From Mesoflavibacter sp. (GTDB lineage: Bacteria > Pseudomonadota > Alphaproteobacteria > UBA8366 > Aestuariispiraceae), in NCBI GenBank assembly GCA_017792345.1, contig CP051228.1, positions 3,006,148 to 3,070,147 of the forward strand: a stretch of 64,000 nt of DNA, written 5' to 3'. Position 1 is the first letter of the stretch; the number at the start of each line of letters is the position of its first letter. Both the position numbers and the translations under genes were made by a program. The notes under the pieces are model-generated. The model was not told where the DNA came from. It did not search any database and saw nothing but the letters and a program-made list of their open reading frames with translations. This document shows positions 42,264 to 51,422 of the stretch, piece after piece.

Positions 42264-43418
42264 TCAAAGGTCCTTTACCGTCGCTTCGATCAGCCAATCC
42301 GTTACCGCCTTCAGCGCAGCGTCCTCGCCATGGCCCGCCTTGATGGCGTCCTTATAGGTTCTGACCTGGTTATGGGCGCTGGTACCGCGCTTCAGGATGG
42401 TGCGGGTATGCGCAACCTCGTCGACGCAGCGCAGGCGGTCGGCGTCCTCCGCCGTTAATTCGATGATTTCCTCCAGAAGATCGGGATAGGACACGCGTTG
42501 GGTCAGCCCGAAATCGATCAAACCTTCGTCGAACCCATACCGTTGGGCGCGCCAGCGGTTCTCGCGGATCAGCATGTTGGAGTACTTCCGCCAGCGCTGA
42601 TTCTTGCGGCGCAGGCGCTGCAGCATGGAAATCAGGCAGGAATAGATCGACGCGACGGCGATCCCGTCATCCAGCCGGGTGCAGATATCGGCGATGCGCA
42701 TTTCCAGGGTCGGGAACTTGAAATGCGGGCGGATGTCCCACCACAGCTTGGACCCGTCCTGCAACGCGCCGGATTTGACCAGCGCTTCGACATGTTTTTC
42801 GTAATGCGACCAGGAATCGAAATGCTCCGGCAGGCCGGTGCGCGGCAACTCGTCGAAGACCGAAAGCCGATAGCTTTTCAGGCCGGTATCACGACCCTGC
42901 CAGAAGGGGGACGACGTCGTCAGAACCAGCAGATGCGGCAGGAAATAGGCGATCTGGCCCAGAAGGTCGATGCGGTGCTCATTGTCCTCGACGCCGACAT
43001 GCACATGCATGCCGCAGATGACCAGACGGCGCGCGACCTCCTGCAGGTCGTTGGCCAGCATCGCATAGCGTTCCTTGTCGGTATGCTGAAGGCGCAGCCA
43101 TTTCGCGGTCGGGTGGGTCGACGCGGCGATCGGCGCTAGGCCGCGTTTGCCGGCTGCTTCCGCGACCTCCGTGCGCAGGGTACGCAGCCGGTCGCGCGCT
43201 TCCTGCAGCGAATGGCATACCGCCGTGCCGACTTCGACCTGGGCCTTCAGGAATTCCGGCGTCGCCATGCCGATCTCGTCGGTGATGGCGGCACGAACAT
43301 CCTCGATGATTGCTTCTTGAACGTCCTGATCGCTGACCAGTTCGCCGGTCGCCGGATCGACCAGCAGATATTCTTCCTCAATGCCGACGGTGAAGGGCGG
43401 CTGATCGCTTTGGGTCAT
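42264..43418 (-). CDS. Carboxylate-amine ligase, GCS2 (YbdK) family
   Basis: A 384-residue ATP-dependent ligase of the glutamate-cysteine ligase type 2 family. The N-terminus TVGIEEEYLLVDPATGELV has the metal-binding glutamates, and the GMHVHVGVEDNEHRIDLL and WWDIRPHFKFPTLEMRIADI motifs are diagnostic. YbdK has weak glutamate-cysteine ligase activity in vitro, and many homologs form other gamma-glutamyl or amide products. The neighbouring genes (thiol-dioxygenase-like cupin, N-formylglutamate amidohydrolase) suggest a small pathway for a glutamyl or modified amino-acid compound. Confidence 0.88.
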   Translation of the reverse strand: MTQSDQPPFTVGIEEEYLLVDPATGELVSDQDVQEAIIEDVRAAITDEIGMATPEFLKAQVEVGTAVCHSLQEARDRLRTLRTEVAEAAGKRGLAPIAASTHPTAKWLRLQHTDKERYAMLANDLQEVARRLVICGMHVHVGVEDNEHRIDLLGQIAYFLPHLLVLTTSSPFWQGRDTGLKSYRLSVFDELPRTGLPEHFDSWSHYEKHVEALVKSGALQDGSKLWWDIRPHFKFPTLEMRIADICTRLDDGIAVASIYSCLISMLQRLRRKNQRWRKYSNMLIRENRWRAQRYGFDEGLIDFGLTQRVSYPDLLEEIIELTAEDADRLRCVDEVAHTRTILKRGTSAHNQVRTYKDAIKAGHGEDAALKAVTDWLIEATVKDL

Positions 43419-43477
43419 CTAAGCTGATATTCCCGGTGGTGAGACTGGCCCATGCTGTCGGGCAGCAGGGGCGCGCG

Positions 43478-44296
43478 TCAACCCTGAAACCGGGTGAACA
43501 GGCTGGGGTCGCCAAGGACTTCCTTCAGGACTGTCCCCAGTAATTCGCCGAATTCGCGCTGGCCCGCAGCGTCACCGATCAGGTCCTGGCGGACCTCGAA
43601 CAGGACATTGGGACGGCCCTGGGGCAGGGCGTGCCGTTCGACCGTATGGCCATAGGGATCCATGCCCGAATAGGGCTTGTTGTCGCCGATGGTCAGGTCC
43701 GGGCGATGGGCGGCGAGGCGCTGCAGTACCCGTTCCGCCATGCGCCGGTCGCGGTTGGACAGGACGCCGATATGCCATGGGCGGCGCACGTCGCGGTAAA
43801 GATCGGTACAGCTATGCATCGATATCACCGCCGGGAACGGCAACTGAGCGCATTTGCCGTCCAGCGCCTCGGTCACCGCCTGGTGATAAGGATGCAGCAA
43901 TTCCTCGATCCGTGCGGCGCGATCGGCAGGGGACAGGCGGCGGTTTCCGGGAATGATCGCGCCGTCATAGATTTCGCGGATACAGGTGAAATCGTCCTCG
44001 GGCCGGTTCAGATCGACTACCAGGCGCGAATACCCGCCGATGATGGCCGGCATGTCCAGCATGTCCGAAACCACCTCGGCCACACCCTGGGCGCCGATAT
44101 CGAAGGCGATATGCTTGCGCAGCGATTCTTCCGGCAGGCCAAGTGTGCCCAAGCGCGATGGCACGCGGTTCGAGGCATGGTCACAAACGATGACGCCAGG
44201 CCCTTTGCCGCCGCCATTGCGCACGGTCACCGGGACCGGATCGTCGGCGGTCAAGAGCTTTTGAGAAGTGGGTGTCGCGTTCGGGGCGCACTGCAT
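43478..44296 (-). CDS. N-formylglutamate amidohydrolase family protein
   Basis: A 272-residue protein of the FGase family. Zinc-site regions are CDHASNRVPS (about residues 38-47) and MHSCTD in the middle, with LSNRDRRMAE and FEVRQDLI at the C-terminal half. The start MQCAPNATPTSQ is the first ATG of the conserved region but has no strong ribosome site, so it may be a few codons off. It would hydrolyse an N-acyl or N-formyl amino acid. It lies 59 bases upstream of the GCS2-like ligase gene on the same strand and completes a three-gene unit with it and the cupin. Confidence 0.85.
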   Translation of the reverse strand: MQCAPNATPTSQKLLTADDPVPVTVRNGGGKGPGVIVCDHASNRVPSRLGTLGLPEESLRKHIAFDIGAQGVAEVVSDMLDMPAIIGGYSRLVVDLNRPEDDFTCIREIYDGAIIPGNRRLSPADRAARIEELLHPYHQAVTEALDGKCAQLPFPAVISMHSCTDLYRDVRRPWHIGVLSNRDRRMAERVLQRLAAHRPDLTIGDNKPYSGMDPYGHTVERHALPQGRPNVLFEVRQDLIGDAAGQREFGELLGTVLKEVLGDPSLFTRFQG

Positions 44297-44404
44297 GGCG
44301 CGCGCATCATACTGGCGGAGCCGGAATTGAAAAGCTCGGTGGCGAGGGCCCGAATCCCGCGCTAGTTTAAGGGCTCTCGATAAGACGGACCCAAAGGCCG
44401 GGAT

Positions 44405-44938
44405 ATGCCCGCTCAGGCATTCGACGACAAAGAGCGTGAACGTTTCCGCAAGATTGTCGGCGTCATGGAAGGCGCCACGATCGAAGGGGAACGTGCGGCT
44501 GCGCGCGAGGCGGCAGAACGGCTCGCCGCAATCCATGGCATGTCCGTCGAGGAAGCGATCGAGGAAACCCATCCCGAACGGGATGACGGCCGGATCAGCG
44601 AGGCGGAGCGACGCGCCCGCCGGTCGGACTTCGAAGAATGGGCGGCGGCGCGGATGCGCATGTCCGAAGCCTTCGAGCGCGCCGAACGCTATCGCTACGA
44701 AATGGCGAAGCGCGAAGCCGAGGCACGCGGGTTGGACAAGGAACGCCCCAGCCGTGGCCCGGCCCGGCCGCGCACCACCTCGACCTATCGACCCAGCCGC
44801 TATCGCGCGACGGACGATGATCGGTTCCGCCTGATCGCCGGCCTGCTGCGTGACGGCGCCAGCCTGCGCCGCGTCGCTGATCTGGCGGATGTCTCGACCA
44901 ATGAGGTGGCGCGCATCTGGCTTCTGATTCGCGGTTGA
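44405..44938 (+). CDS. Hypothetical protein with DUF2786-like N-terminus and C-terminal HTH
   Basis: A 177-residue charged protein. Residues 8-55 (RERFRKIVGVMEGATIEGER and the following AA-rich helix) resemble the DUF2786 helical pair. The middle is a long basic/acidic helix and a proline/arginine-rich linker (RPSRGPARPRTTSTYRP). The end (DDDRFRLIAGLLRDGASLRRVADLADVSTNEVARIW) looks like a helix-turn-helix, so DNA binding is possible. No family with known function is recognised. It is divergent from the amidohydrolase gene and upstream of a FadR-type regulator gene. Confidence 0.65.
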   Translation: MPAQAFDDKERERFRKIVGVMEGATIEGERAAAREAAERLAAIHGMSVEEAIEETHPERDDGRISEAERRARRSDFEEWAAARMRMSEAFERAERYRYEMAKREAEARGLDKERPSRGPARPRTTSTYRPSRYRATDDDRFRLIAGLLRDGASLRRVADLADVSTNEVARIWLLIRG

Positions 44939-45054
44939 GCGGTGCCGATGTGAGCGTTTGGTACAAATCTTGACGCAAAATGGGCCTGCAAAAACCCTTG
45001 TGCGGTGGTAATGTCCCCGGTCTTGGGAGAGGTGAAGCCTTGGGGGATAAAACC

Positions 45055-45765
45055 GTGCCGGATACATCGCGCATGCTGGATAGGCGTGAGCGCGTAGCCG
45101 ATCGAGTGGCGACCGAGATCCTGAAACTGATCGCGAGCGGCGATATCGAGCCGGGCCAGAATCTGCCCGCCGAACGCAAGCTGGCCGCCATGCTGGAAGT
45201 CAGCCGCGTTTCCGTTCGTGCCGCGCTTCAGACGCTCAAAGCGCAAGGTTTCCTGGACGCCGTGCAGGGCGGCGGGACTCGTGTCGTGTCGCAGGCCGCG
45301 ATTTCGGATCCCGCCCTGGCGGAGCTCGTGCGGCTGGACAAGAGCAATATGCTCGACCTGATGGAGCTGCGCTGTGAAATCGAGGTTTGGGCCGCTCGCC
45401 GCGCCGCGCAACATGCGACGCCCGACAGCGTCGCGACGCTGCGCGCGACCTTGGATGCCATGACCCGCGATTGTTCGGACAAGGCCGCGGCCGATGTCGC
45501 CTTTCATATGGAAATCGCGCGGGCATCGGAAAGCGTGGTCTACCGCCATTTGCTGGGGGTCGTGCGCGGAACCTTGGCGGAAATGCTGAAGTACCACCGT
45601 ACCGAGCTATTCGCGACGAAGGAGGATGACGCAACCGTCATTGCGCATCATGCCGACATCGTCGACGCGATCGAAGCACAAGATCCGGAGAAGGCCGCGT
45701 CAGCGATGCGCCGCCATGTCGAATGGGCGCGGGACCACTACACCCGGCGCCGAAACGGGTCCTAA
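45055..45765 (+). CDS. GntR-family (FadR/FCD) transcriptional regulator
   Basis: The 236-residue regulator uses a likely GTG start after GGGGGAT; a TTG five codons upstream with GGGAGAGG is an alternative. The winged-helix domain spans about residues 12-78, with NLPAERKLAAMLEVSRVSVRAALQTL the recognition region. The C-terminal FCD domain has the metal-binding residues typical of the group: a D/H pair in DVAFHMEIARAS and later HHADIVDAI and RRHVEWARDHY. It likely senses a carboxylic acid. The MFS transporter gene 57 bases downstream is a probable target or partner. Confidence 0.87.
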   Translation: MPDTSRMLDRRERVADRVATEILKLIASGDIEPGQNLPAERKLAAMLEVSRVSVRAALQTLKAQGFLDAVQGGGTRVVSQAAISDPALAELVRLDKSNMLDLMELRCEIEVWAARRAAQHATPDSVATLRATLDAMTRDCSDKAAADVAFHMEIARASESVVYRHLLGVVRGTLAEMLKYHRTELFATKEDDATVIAHHADIVDAIEAQDPEKAASAMRRHVEWARDHYTRRRNGS

Positions 45766-45822
45766 CCGGAAAATCCGATACGCGTAATACGATTGTTCTT
45801 GCCAGGTTGGTGAAATCTGGGC

Positions 45823-47010
45823 ATGCAGCCCGGCATGTTTGGATTCCTGCATTCACGGCAGTTCGAGATGGTGGCGGTGATCGGAACGATCTGCGCCTTC
45901 TCGTTCAGTGTCGGCTTCGTCTATCCGGTGATCGCACTGTCGCTGGAAGCTGACGGATTCGACGAGGCGGCGATTGGCATCAACGCGACGGCGTCCGGTC
46001 TCGGCGTCTTCGTCGCGGGGTTCCTGGTGCCGCGGATGGTGCGCCTCTACGGTACGTTCGGTCTGCTGGCGGGCAGTGTGATCCTGGCAATCGCGACGCT
46101 GCTGCTTTTTCCCTTCCTGGTGGATTATACGATTTGGCTGGTTCTCCGTTTCGTCCTCGGGATGGCGGTGACGGCCCTGTTCGCGGCCGGCGAGGCATGG
46201 ATCAACGCCATCGCGACGGAAGAAAGCCGCGGCCGTACCATGGCGATCTATGTCGCGGCCATGGCGTCCAGCTTCGCAATCGGATCCCTGGCGGTGACCT
46301 GGACCGGGTATCAGGGCTATGTGCCCTTCCTGACGGCAGGCCTATTGATCGCATTGTGCTTCACGCCGGTTCTGGCGTTCCGCAAGAAGGATCCGCTGGC
46401 CGACGCGGAGGATCTGGCGGAACATGGCGACCTGATCATGCAGGTGCTGCGCCAGGCCATGGTGCTTTTGATCGTCGTTGCCCTGTTCGGCATTCTGGAT
46501 GGGGTGATCCTGGGATTGCTGCCGTCCTATTCCCTGTCCGCCGGGGTTCCCGATGCGGAGGCGTCGCTGCCCCTGGCGGCAATGGCGCTGGGCGTGGTCC
46601 TGTTTCAACTGCCGCTCGGCTATCTCAGCGACAAGATGGCCCGGACGCGCCTGCTGACGATTATTCTGTTTCTCGTGGTCGGGGCGGCGGTCGTGGTGCC
46701 GCATGTCGACCTGACCCATTGGACCGGGCTGGCCTATATGGTTGTGTTCGGCGGCCTGTCCTTTGCCCCTTACACACTGGCCCTGGCAATCCTGGGTGAG
46801 CGCTTTACCGGCCGCCGCTTGGCGACGGGCAGTGCCTTGTTCGCGATTATGTGGGGCATTGGAACAACGGCCGGACCGTTGAGTTTCGGTCCGGCCATGG
46901 AATATCTGGGGCCCGCGGCATTGCCTTACGGATTGGCCCTGTTGTTCCTGATCACGGGGGCGGTTTCCTTGCTGGACCGGCGTCCGTCGCCGGTCCGCGC
47001 CAAGGCCTGA
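45823..47010 (+). CDS. MFS transporter
   Basis: A 395-residue protein with about twelve membrane spans. The loop between spans 2 and 3 has RMVRLYGTFG, the A-like position. The VLGMAVTALFAAGEAWINAIATEESRG segment (around spans 4-5) matches the group related to YcaD/MFS_1 drug-efflux proteins. A GYLSDKMARTRL motif marks the second half. The substrate is not known. It follows the FadR-type regulator and is convergent with the PilZ gene, seven bases apart. Confidence 0.87.
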   Translation: MQPGMFGFLHSRQFEMVAVIGTICAFSFSVGFVYPVIALSLEADGFDEAAIGINATASGLGVFVAGFLVPRMVRLYGTFGLLAGSVILAIATLLLFPFLVDYTIWLVLRFVLGMAVTALFAAGEAWINAIATEESRGRTMAIYVAAMASSFAIGSLAVTWTGYQGYVPFLTAGLLIALCFTPVLAFRKKDPLADAEDLAEHGDLIMQVLRQAMVLLIVVALFGILDGVILGLLPSYSLSAGVPDAEASLPLAAMALGVVLFQLPLGYLSDKMARTRLLTIILFLVVGAAVVVPHVDLTHWTGLAYMVVFGGLSFAPYTLALAILGERFTGRRLATGSALFAIMWGIGTTAGPLSFGPAMEYLGPAALPYGLALLFLITGAVSLLDRRPSPVRAKA

Positions 47011-47017
47011 CCCTCAT

Positions 47018-47374
47018 TCAATGCATCATCGGTGCGCTGGCGCGTAACAGTTTTGCCAGCGATTGCGGCCATTCTTCGATAGGCGGCGGATAGACCACGA
47101 TCGTGCCGGTATCTCCCCGGCGCAAGACGCGGCCCTGTACCGGGATCTGAACATCCCGCCAAAGGGTCGAGAAGATCAGCCGCAACGACAAGCCCTGACC
47201 GGGGACAACCCATCCCGGGGCGCCTGCAATGCGAACGCCGCTTTCAGAGATATCGATGACTTGCGCATTTGCCCGGTCGATTTGGGCGCGGGTGCGCTGG
47301 ACGCGGTGACGCCGGTGACGGCGCCGATTCTTTTGCCCTTCGGGCTTAGGCTCGCGGACATATTTCCAGATCAT
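47018..47374 (-). CDS. PilZ domain protein (c-di-GMP binding)
   Basis: A 118-residue protein with an AGGAGGGG box. The two c-di-GMP-binding motifs are present: the RRRHRRHR stretch (R-x3-R type, about residues 17-24) and DISESG (41-46). A VVPGQGLSLRLIF strand and a VQGRVLRRGD strand complete the barrel. Being a PilZ domain alone, it probably acts by binding a partner when c-di-GMP rises, for example in motility or adhesion control. The surface-adhesin locus in the same window makes that attractive but unproven. Confidence 0.9.
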   Translation of the reverse strand: MIWKYVREPKPEGQKNRRRHRRHRVQRTRAQIDRANAQVIDISESGVRIAGAPGWVVPGQGLSLRLIFSTLWRDVQIPVQGRVLRRGDTGTIVVYPPPIEEWPQSLAKLLRASAPMMH

Positions 47375-47639
47375 CGCAATGCCCCTCCTAGGCCGATGGT
47401 CCAACGCCGCCTTCTGGCGACGGACGAAGGCTAGAATCGCGCGAATCCGGATACGAGACATTTTAGATAAATTCCGGAAAATGCCGACGTTAACTGATAT
47501 TAATGTCACAAAATCAAGGACTTCCGGGGTTTTCGGCACAAGTGGTGGTGTCCTGTCGGGACTCACGCCCCAGATATCAGGGGCCTGTCCAGGGATAGAG
47601 TCCCGGACTCCGGCGCACACCAGTATCGGTATTGGGATG

Positions 47640-48401
47640 CTATTCCGCCGGTTCGGGCGTGCTGCGCGGGCGCAAATGTGCGTGCCAGTGATGTTCCCAC
47701 AGCTTGAAACCGCGCGAGATCATGTAGACCAGGATCATGTAGAGCATCGCCGCAGTCAGGAAGCCTTCCAGGTAGATGTAATATTTGCCGTTCACGAAGC
47801 GCCCGGCGCCCAGAATGTCGATCACCGTGACCGTGGAGGCGACGACAGACCCGTGCAGCATGAAGATCACTTCATTGGAATAGGCGGGCAGGGCGCGGCG
47901 GAAGGCGCTGGGCAGTATGATCCGGCGCAGCATGGTCAGACGCGACATGCCGGCCGCCTTAGCCGCCTCGATTTCGCCATAGGGCGTCGCCTCGATGGCG
48001 CCGCGGAAGATCTCCGTCGTATAGGCGGCGGAGTTCAAGGAGAAGGCGATTAGCGCGCACCACCAGGCCTCACGCAGGATCGGCCAGGCGAAACTGTCGC
48101 GCACGACTTCGAACTGGCCGAGACCGTAATAAATCAGGAAGGTCTGAATCAGCAGCGGCGTACCGCGCAGGAAATAGGTGTAGCACCAGATCATCGGACT
48201 GAAGATCGGGTGCCGCTCCGCCCTCAGCACCGCCAGGGGGACGGAAATCAGCCCACCGATCAGCAAGGACAGCGCGACCAGCGTGACAGTGTTCCAGACC
48301 CCGGTCACGAAGGCCATGTAATTGTCGACCACCACCGTATAGTCGAATACGGCGTTGATGATGAATTCCTGGAGCGGGGAGATGTCAGCGTCTTCGGCCA
48401 T
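47640..48401 (-). CDS. hisM: Basic amino-acid ABC transporter permease (HisM/ArtM-like)
   Basis: A 253-residue permease with an AAGGGGG site. About five membrane spans are visible. The EAA loop IEAAKAAGMSRLTMLRRIILPSAFRRALPAY is complete. The YTYFLRGTPLLIQTFLIYYGLGQ segment is the polar amino-acid (HisMQ) signature. It works with HisQ and HisP. It is the last gene of the four-gene unit; the HisQ gene ends nine bases upstream. Confidence 0.9.
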   Translation of the reverse strand: MAEDADISPLQEFIINAVFDYTVVVDNYMAFVTGVWNTVTLVALSLLIGGLISVPLAVLRAERHPIFSPMIWCYTYFLRGTPLLIQTFLIYYGLGQFEVVRDSFAWPILREAWWCALIAFSLNSAAYTTEIFRGAIEATPYGEIEAAKAAGMSRLTMLRRIILPSAFRRALPAYSNEVIFMLHGSVVASTVTVIDILGAGRFVNGKYYIYLEGFLTAAMLYMILVYMISRGFKLWEHHWHAHLRPRSTPEPAE

Positions 48402-48410
48402 GATGCCCCC

Positions 48411-49103
48411 TTATGCCCGCCGGACGCCGGCCGAATACCGGCGCTCGAGATAGCGCAGTACGATTTCGGAAACCGCGGTCAGCACCAGGAAGAACAGAAG
48501 TGCCGCGAACAGGAAGGTGAAAGGTTCGCGCAGCTTCCGACCGATGGCGTTGGCGTTATAGACGATATCCTGCAGCCCGATGATGCTGACCAGCGCCGTG
48601 GTCTTCATCTGCACCAGCCAATTGTTGGTAAAGCTGGGCAGCGCATAGCGCACCAATTGCGGCCAGATAATGCGGCGGAAGATCAGCGGCTTGCTCATGC
48701 CGCAGGCAATGCCGGCCTCGATCTGTCCGGACGGGATCGACAGATACGCGCCCCGGAAGGTCTCGGTATAATAGGCGCCCATGATGAAGCCGATCGTGCC
48801 GATCCCGGCGGTCATCGGGTCAATCTCGACATAGTCCCACATCCCGGTCCATTCGCCGAACCGGTTCAGGATGATCTGTCCTTGAAAGAAGACCAACAAC
48901 ATCAGGACAAGATCGGGAATGCCGCGGATGACGGTGGTATAGGTTTCCGCGGTGCCGCGTGCGACCGGGTTCTTCGACAGTTTCGCCCAGGCGCCCAGCA
49001 GTCCGAAAAGCGTCGCCAGAACCAGCGAAAGCAGGGCGACCTGAATGGTCAGCGCGCCGCCCTTATAGAAAATCAGTTCCCGATATTGCCAAACATCTTC
49101 CAT
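48411..49103 (-). CDS. hisQ: Basic amino-acid ABC transporter permease (HisQ/ArtQ-like)
   Basis: A 230-residue permease with about five spans. The EAA loop is IEAGIACGMSKPLIFRRIIWPQLVRYALPSF. TVIRGIPDLVLMLLVFFQGQ is the family's conserved loop. It forms the channel with HisM. No strong ribosome site is seen; a GC hairpin lies in the gap after the binding-protein gene. Confidence 0.9.
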   Translation of the reverse strand: MEDVWQYRELIFYKGGALTIQVALLSLVLATLFGLLGAWAKLSKNPVARGTAETYTTVIRGIPDLVLMLLVFFQGQIILNRFGEWTGMWDYVEIDPMTAGIGTIGFIMGAYYTETFRGAYLSIPSGQIEAGIACGMSKPLIFRRIIWPQLVRYALPSFTNNWLVQMKTTALVSIIGLQDIVYNANAIGRKLREPFTFLFAALLFFLVLTAVSEIVLRYLERRYSAGVRRA

Positions 49104-49170
49104 GGGGCTGAACGGGCGCTTTCAAAATTGAAAAGTGTGAAAGGGACCAACAAATTGGGCCGGAACCGAG

Positions 49171-49198
49171 CGGGGCGCGTGCGGTAACACGCGCCCCG
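49171..49198 (-). promoter_or_regulatory. Intercistronic hairpin between binding-protein and permease genes
   Basis: CGGGGCGCGTG (49171-49181) pairs perfectly with CACGCGCCCCG (49188-49198), an 11-pair stem with a six-base loop. It has no T-run. It probably stabilises the binding-protein mRNA and lowers permease levels. Confidence 0.65.
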
Positions 49199-49211
49199 AC
49201 CGGATAAGCGA

Positions 49212-49988
49212 TTATCCGCCGTAGATGTCGAAGTCGAAATACTTCTTGCGGATTTCGTCATAGGTGCCGTTGGACCGGATCGTCGCGATCGCGTCGTTCA
49301 GCTTGCCGCGCAGGTCGTCTTCGCCCTTGCGAACGGCGATCCCGGCGCCTTCACCGAAATATTCCGGATCGTTGTGGTCGGCGCCGAAGAACGAATAACC
49401 CTTGCCGGCATCGGTCTTCAGGAACCCTTCGTCGATCGCCAGCGAATCCGCCAGGATCGCGTCCAGACGGCCGGCCGTCAGGTCCAGATAGACCTCGTCC
49501 TGCGTGCCGTAGCGCACGATTTCGGAATCCTTGTAGACCGTCGTCAGATAGTCGTCATGGATCGTGCCGCGCTGCACGCCGATCCGCTTGCCGGCCAGCA
49601 CATCGGCGCCGTCAGCGTCGAACATGCCGTCCTTGGCCGCGAACTTCGCCGGGGTGTTGTAGTATTTGTTGGTGAAGTCGACGACCTTCTTACGGTCTTC
49701 GGTGATCGACATGGACGCGACGATGGCGTCGTACTTCTTCGCCTGCAGGGCCGGGATGATGCCGTCCCAATCCTGTTCGACCAGGGTGCATTCGACCTTC
49801 ATTTCGGCGCAGAGCGCATTGGCGATGTCGATGTCGAAGCCGATCAGTTCGCCGCTTTCCGTCTTTTCGGAGAACGGAGGATAGGCCCCTTCGACGCCAA
49901 TACGCAGCGAGTCTTGCGCTTGGGCGGAACCGAGACCCAGCGCGAAGGCGCCGGCCAGAACCGCGGAAGCCAGTGTGTTGAAACGCAT
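49212..49988 (-). CDS. Lysine/arginine/ornithine-type periplasmic binding protein
   Basis: A 258-residue binding protein with a GGGAG site. The Sec signal MRFNTLASAVLAGAFALGLGSAQA is followed by DSLRIGVEGAYPPFSEKTESGEL, the classic SBP_bac_3 start. The GFDIDIANALCAEMKVEC and DGIIPALQAKKYDAIVASMSIT motifs follow. It captures a basic or polar amino acid (lysine, arginine, ornithine or histidine) for HisQMP. Confidence 0.9.
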   Translation of the reverse strand: MRFNTLASAVLAGAFALGLGSAQAQDSLRIGVEGAYPPFSEKTESGELIGFDIDIANALCAEMKVECTLVEQDWDGIIPALQAKKYDAIVASMSITEDRKKVVDFTNKYYNTPAKFAAKDGMFDADGADVLAGKRIGVQRGTIHDDYLTTVYKDSEIVRYGTQDEVYLDLTAGRLDAILADSLAIDEGFLKTDAGKGYSFFGADHNDPEYFGEGAGIAVRKGEDDLRGKLNDAIATIRSNGTYDEIRKKYFDFDIYGG

Positions 49989-50122
49989 TTCCGTGTACTC
50001 CCTTGTTTAAGTGCCCGAAACCCGTATCCGGGGCGGCCCGGTTCGGGAATTCGTTTGGTTTTGGACGCGTCCGGGCGGGACAACCGTCCCTGTGCGTCCG
50101 TATCTTCCGCAGCGACCCGCCT

Positions 50123-50899
50123 TTACTCGCGCGTTTTCGCCAGGAATCCCTTGAAGCGCTCCGATTTGGGAGCGTCGAACATATCCTGCGGCGCACCTTC
50201 TTCTTCGATGCGGCCCTGGTGCAGGAAGATAACCTTATTCGAGACGTCGCGGGCGAAGGACATCTCGTGGGTCACGACCAGCATGGTCCGGCCCTCGTCC
50301 GCGAGGTCGCGCATCACTCTCAGTACTTCACCGACCAATTCCGGATCCAGGGCGGAGGTCGGCTCGTCGAACAGCATGACGTCGGGATTCATCGCCAGCG
50401 CCCGCGCGATCGCCGCGCGCTGCTGCTGGCCGCCCGACAGATGGGCCGGATAGTAATCCTTGCGCTCGTAAATGCCGACTTTCTCGAGAAGCTTCGCCGC
50501 GCGGTCCAGCGCCTCCGCGCGCGGCACGCCCAGGACGTGGATCGGCGCTTCGATCACATTCTCCAGAACCGTCATGTGGGACCAGAGATTGAAGCCTTGG
50601 AAGACCATGGCCAGTTTCGTGCGCAGTCTTTCGACCTGCTTGCGGTCGCTCGGCACGGGATCTCCGCTGGGGCGCGACCGCATCTCGATCGTCTCGCCAT
50701 TGACGGTGACCCGCCCGGAGTTCGGCGTTTCCAAGAGGTTGATGCAGCGCAGGAAGGTGCTTTTCCCAGACCCGGACGACCCGAGGATGGAAATGACGTC
50801 GCCCTTATGCGCCGTCAGCGAAACCCCCTTCAAGACCTCTACGGAACCGAAGCTTTTGTGGATGTCTTCCACAACCAGCGTGGCGTTCGCTTGCGACAT
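50123..50899 (-). CDS. hisP: Basic amino-acid ABC transporter ATPase (HisP/ArtP-like)
   Basis: The 258-residue ATPase starts MSQANATLV. It has Walker A GSSGSGKS (40-47), signature LSGGQQQR, Walker B VMLFDEP and the switch histidine in VVTHEM. The insertion with [19 protein letters not shown] after NGETIEM is the HisP-type insertion. It is the first gene of the four-gene unit on this strand. The promoter must lie in the 523-base gap shared with the tolC-like gene. Confidence 0.92.
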   Translation of the reverse strand: MSQANATLVVEDIHKSFGSVEVLKGVSLTAHKGDVISILGSSGSGKSTFLRCINLLETPNSGRVTVNGETIEMRSRPSGDPVPSDRKQVERLRTKLAMVFQGFNLWSHMTVLENVIEAPIHVLGVPRAEALDRAAKLLEKVGIYERKDYYPAHLSGGQQQRAAIARALAMNPDVMLFDEPTSALDPELVGEVLRVMRDLADEGRTMLVVTHEMSFARDVSNKVIFLHQGRIEEEGAPQDMFDAPKSERFKGFLAKTRE

Positions 50900-51422
50900 A
50901 CCGACCTTTGTGTCCCTGAGATGCCCCGATCCACTCCCGCAACGGCCCCCCGACCGCAACGCTTTCCTGCGGCCCGTCCCTTCGACTTAACGCGACGAAT
51001 TACAACGGCAGACCGCAATTGATGCGGAGTATGAAAGGTTTTTGACGGCGTCACAACACGCAATTCCGATCCGGCGAAACGCAGACCGGGTCCCGTGACG
51101 CCTCTGATTTTGACCAGTGATTCGCAATTGTGGGGAACAAACAGGGTAAATTTACCATATACGTTCGGCCCAGAATGAAATTAGGACGACCTTGCGGCAC
51201 GACTTCGCGCCTATTGCGTGCGGCCGGTGTCTATTCTTCCGAATATTTTGGCAATCCGACCGAAATCCGATTCGATTTAAAGGGGGCGTCATTGCGATGA
51301 GAAGCCCGCGCATCTAGTATATGATGTGCTTGATACTAAGTGTTGATGGCACCAGCGCTGTCATTCCCCAGGGAGAGTGGTTTGGCGGCAAGACGAAAAG
51401 TCGGCCGAAGGCGAGGGGAGCG
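50900..51422. other. 523-base divergent intergenic region between hisP and the TolC-like gene
   Basis: No gene fits here. It contains the perfect palindrome GGTAAATTTACC at 51145-51156, AT-richer stretches around 51115-51175 and 51230-51285 that suit promoters in both directions, and no tRNA or terminator that I can see. The open frame from 51321 upstream of the TolC-like start lacks a signal peptide and is not translated as part of it. Confidence 0.55.
51145..51156. promoter_or_regulatory. Perfect palindrome GGTAAATTTACC
   Basis: A 12-bp palindrome about 245 bases upstream of hisP and 270 upstream of the TolC-like gene, in an AT-rich stretch. Possible operator; regulator unknown. Confidence 0.4.

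Noticed and set aside
51321-51422. Longer N-terminus for the TolC-like protein
   Set aside because: It would bury the signal peptide 35 residues inside; the start at 51423 has a ribosome site and gives a normal signal.
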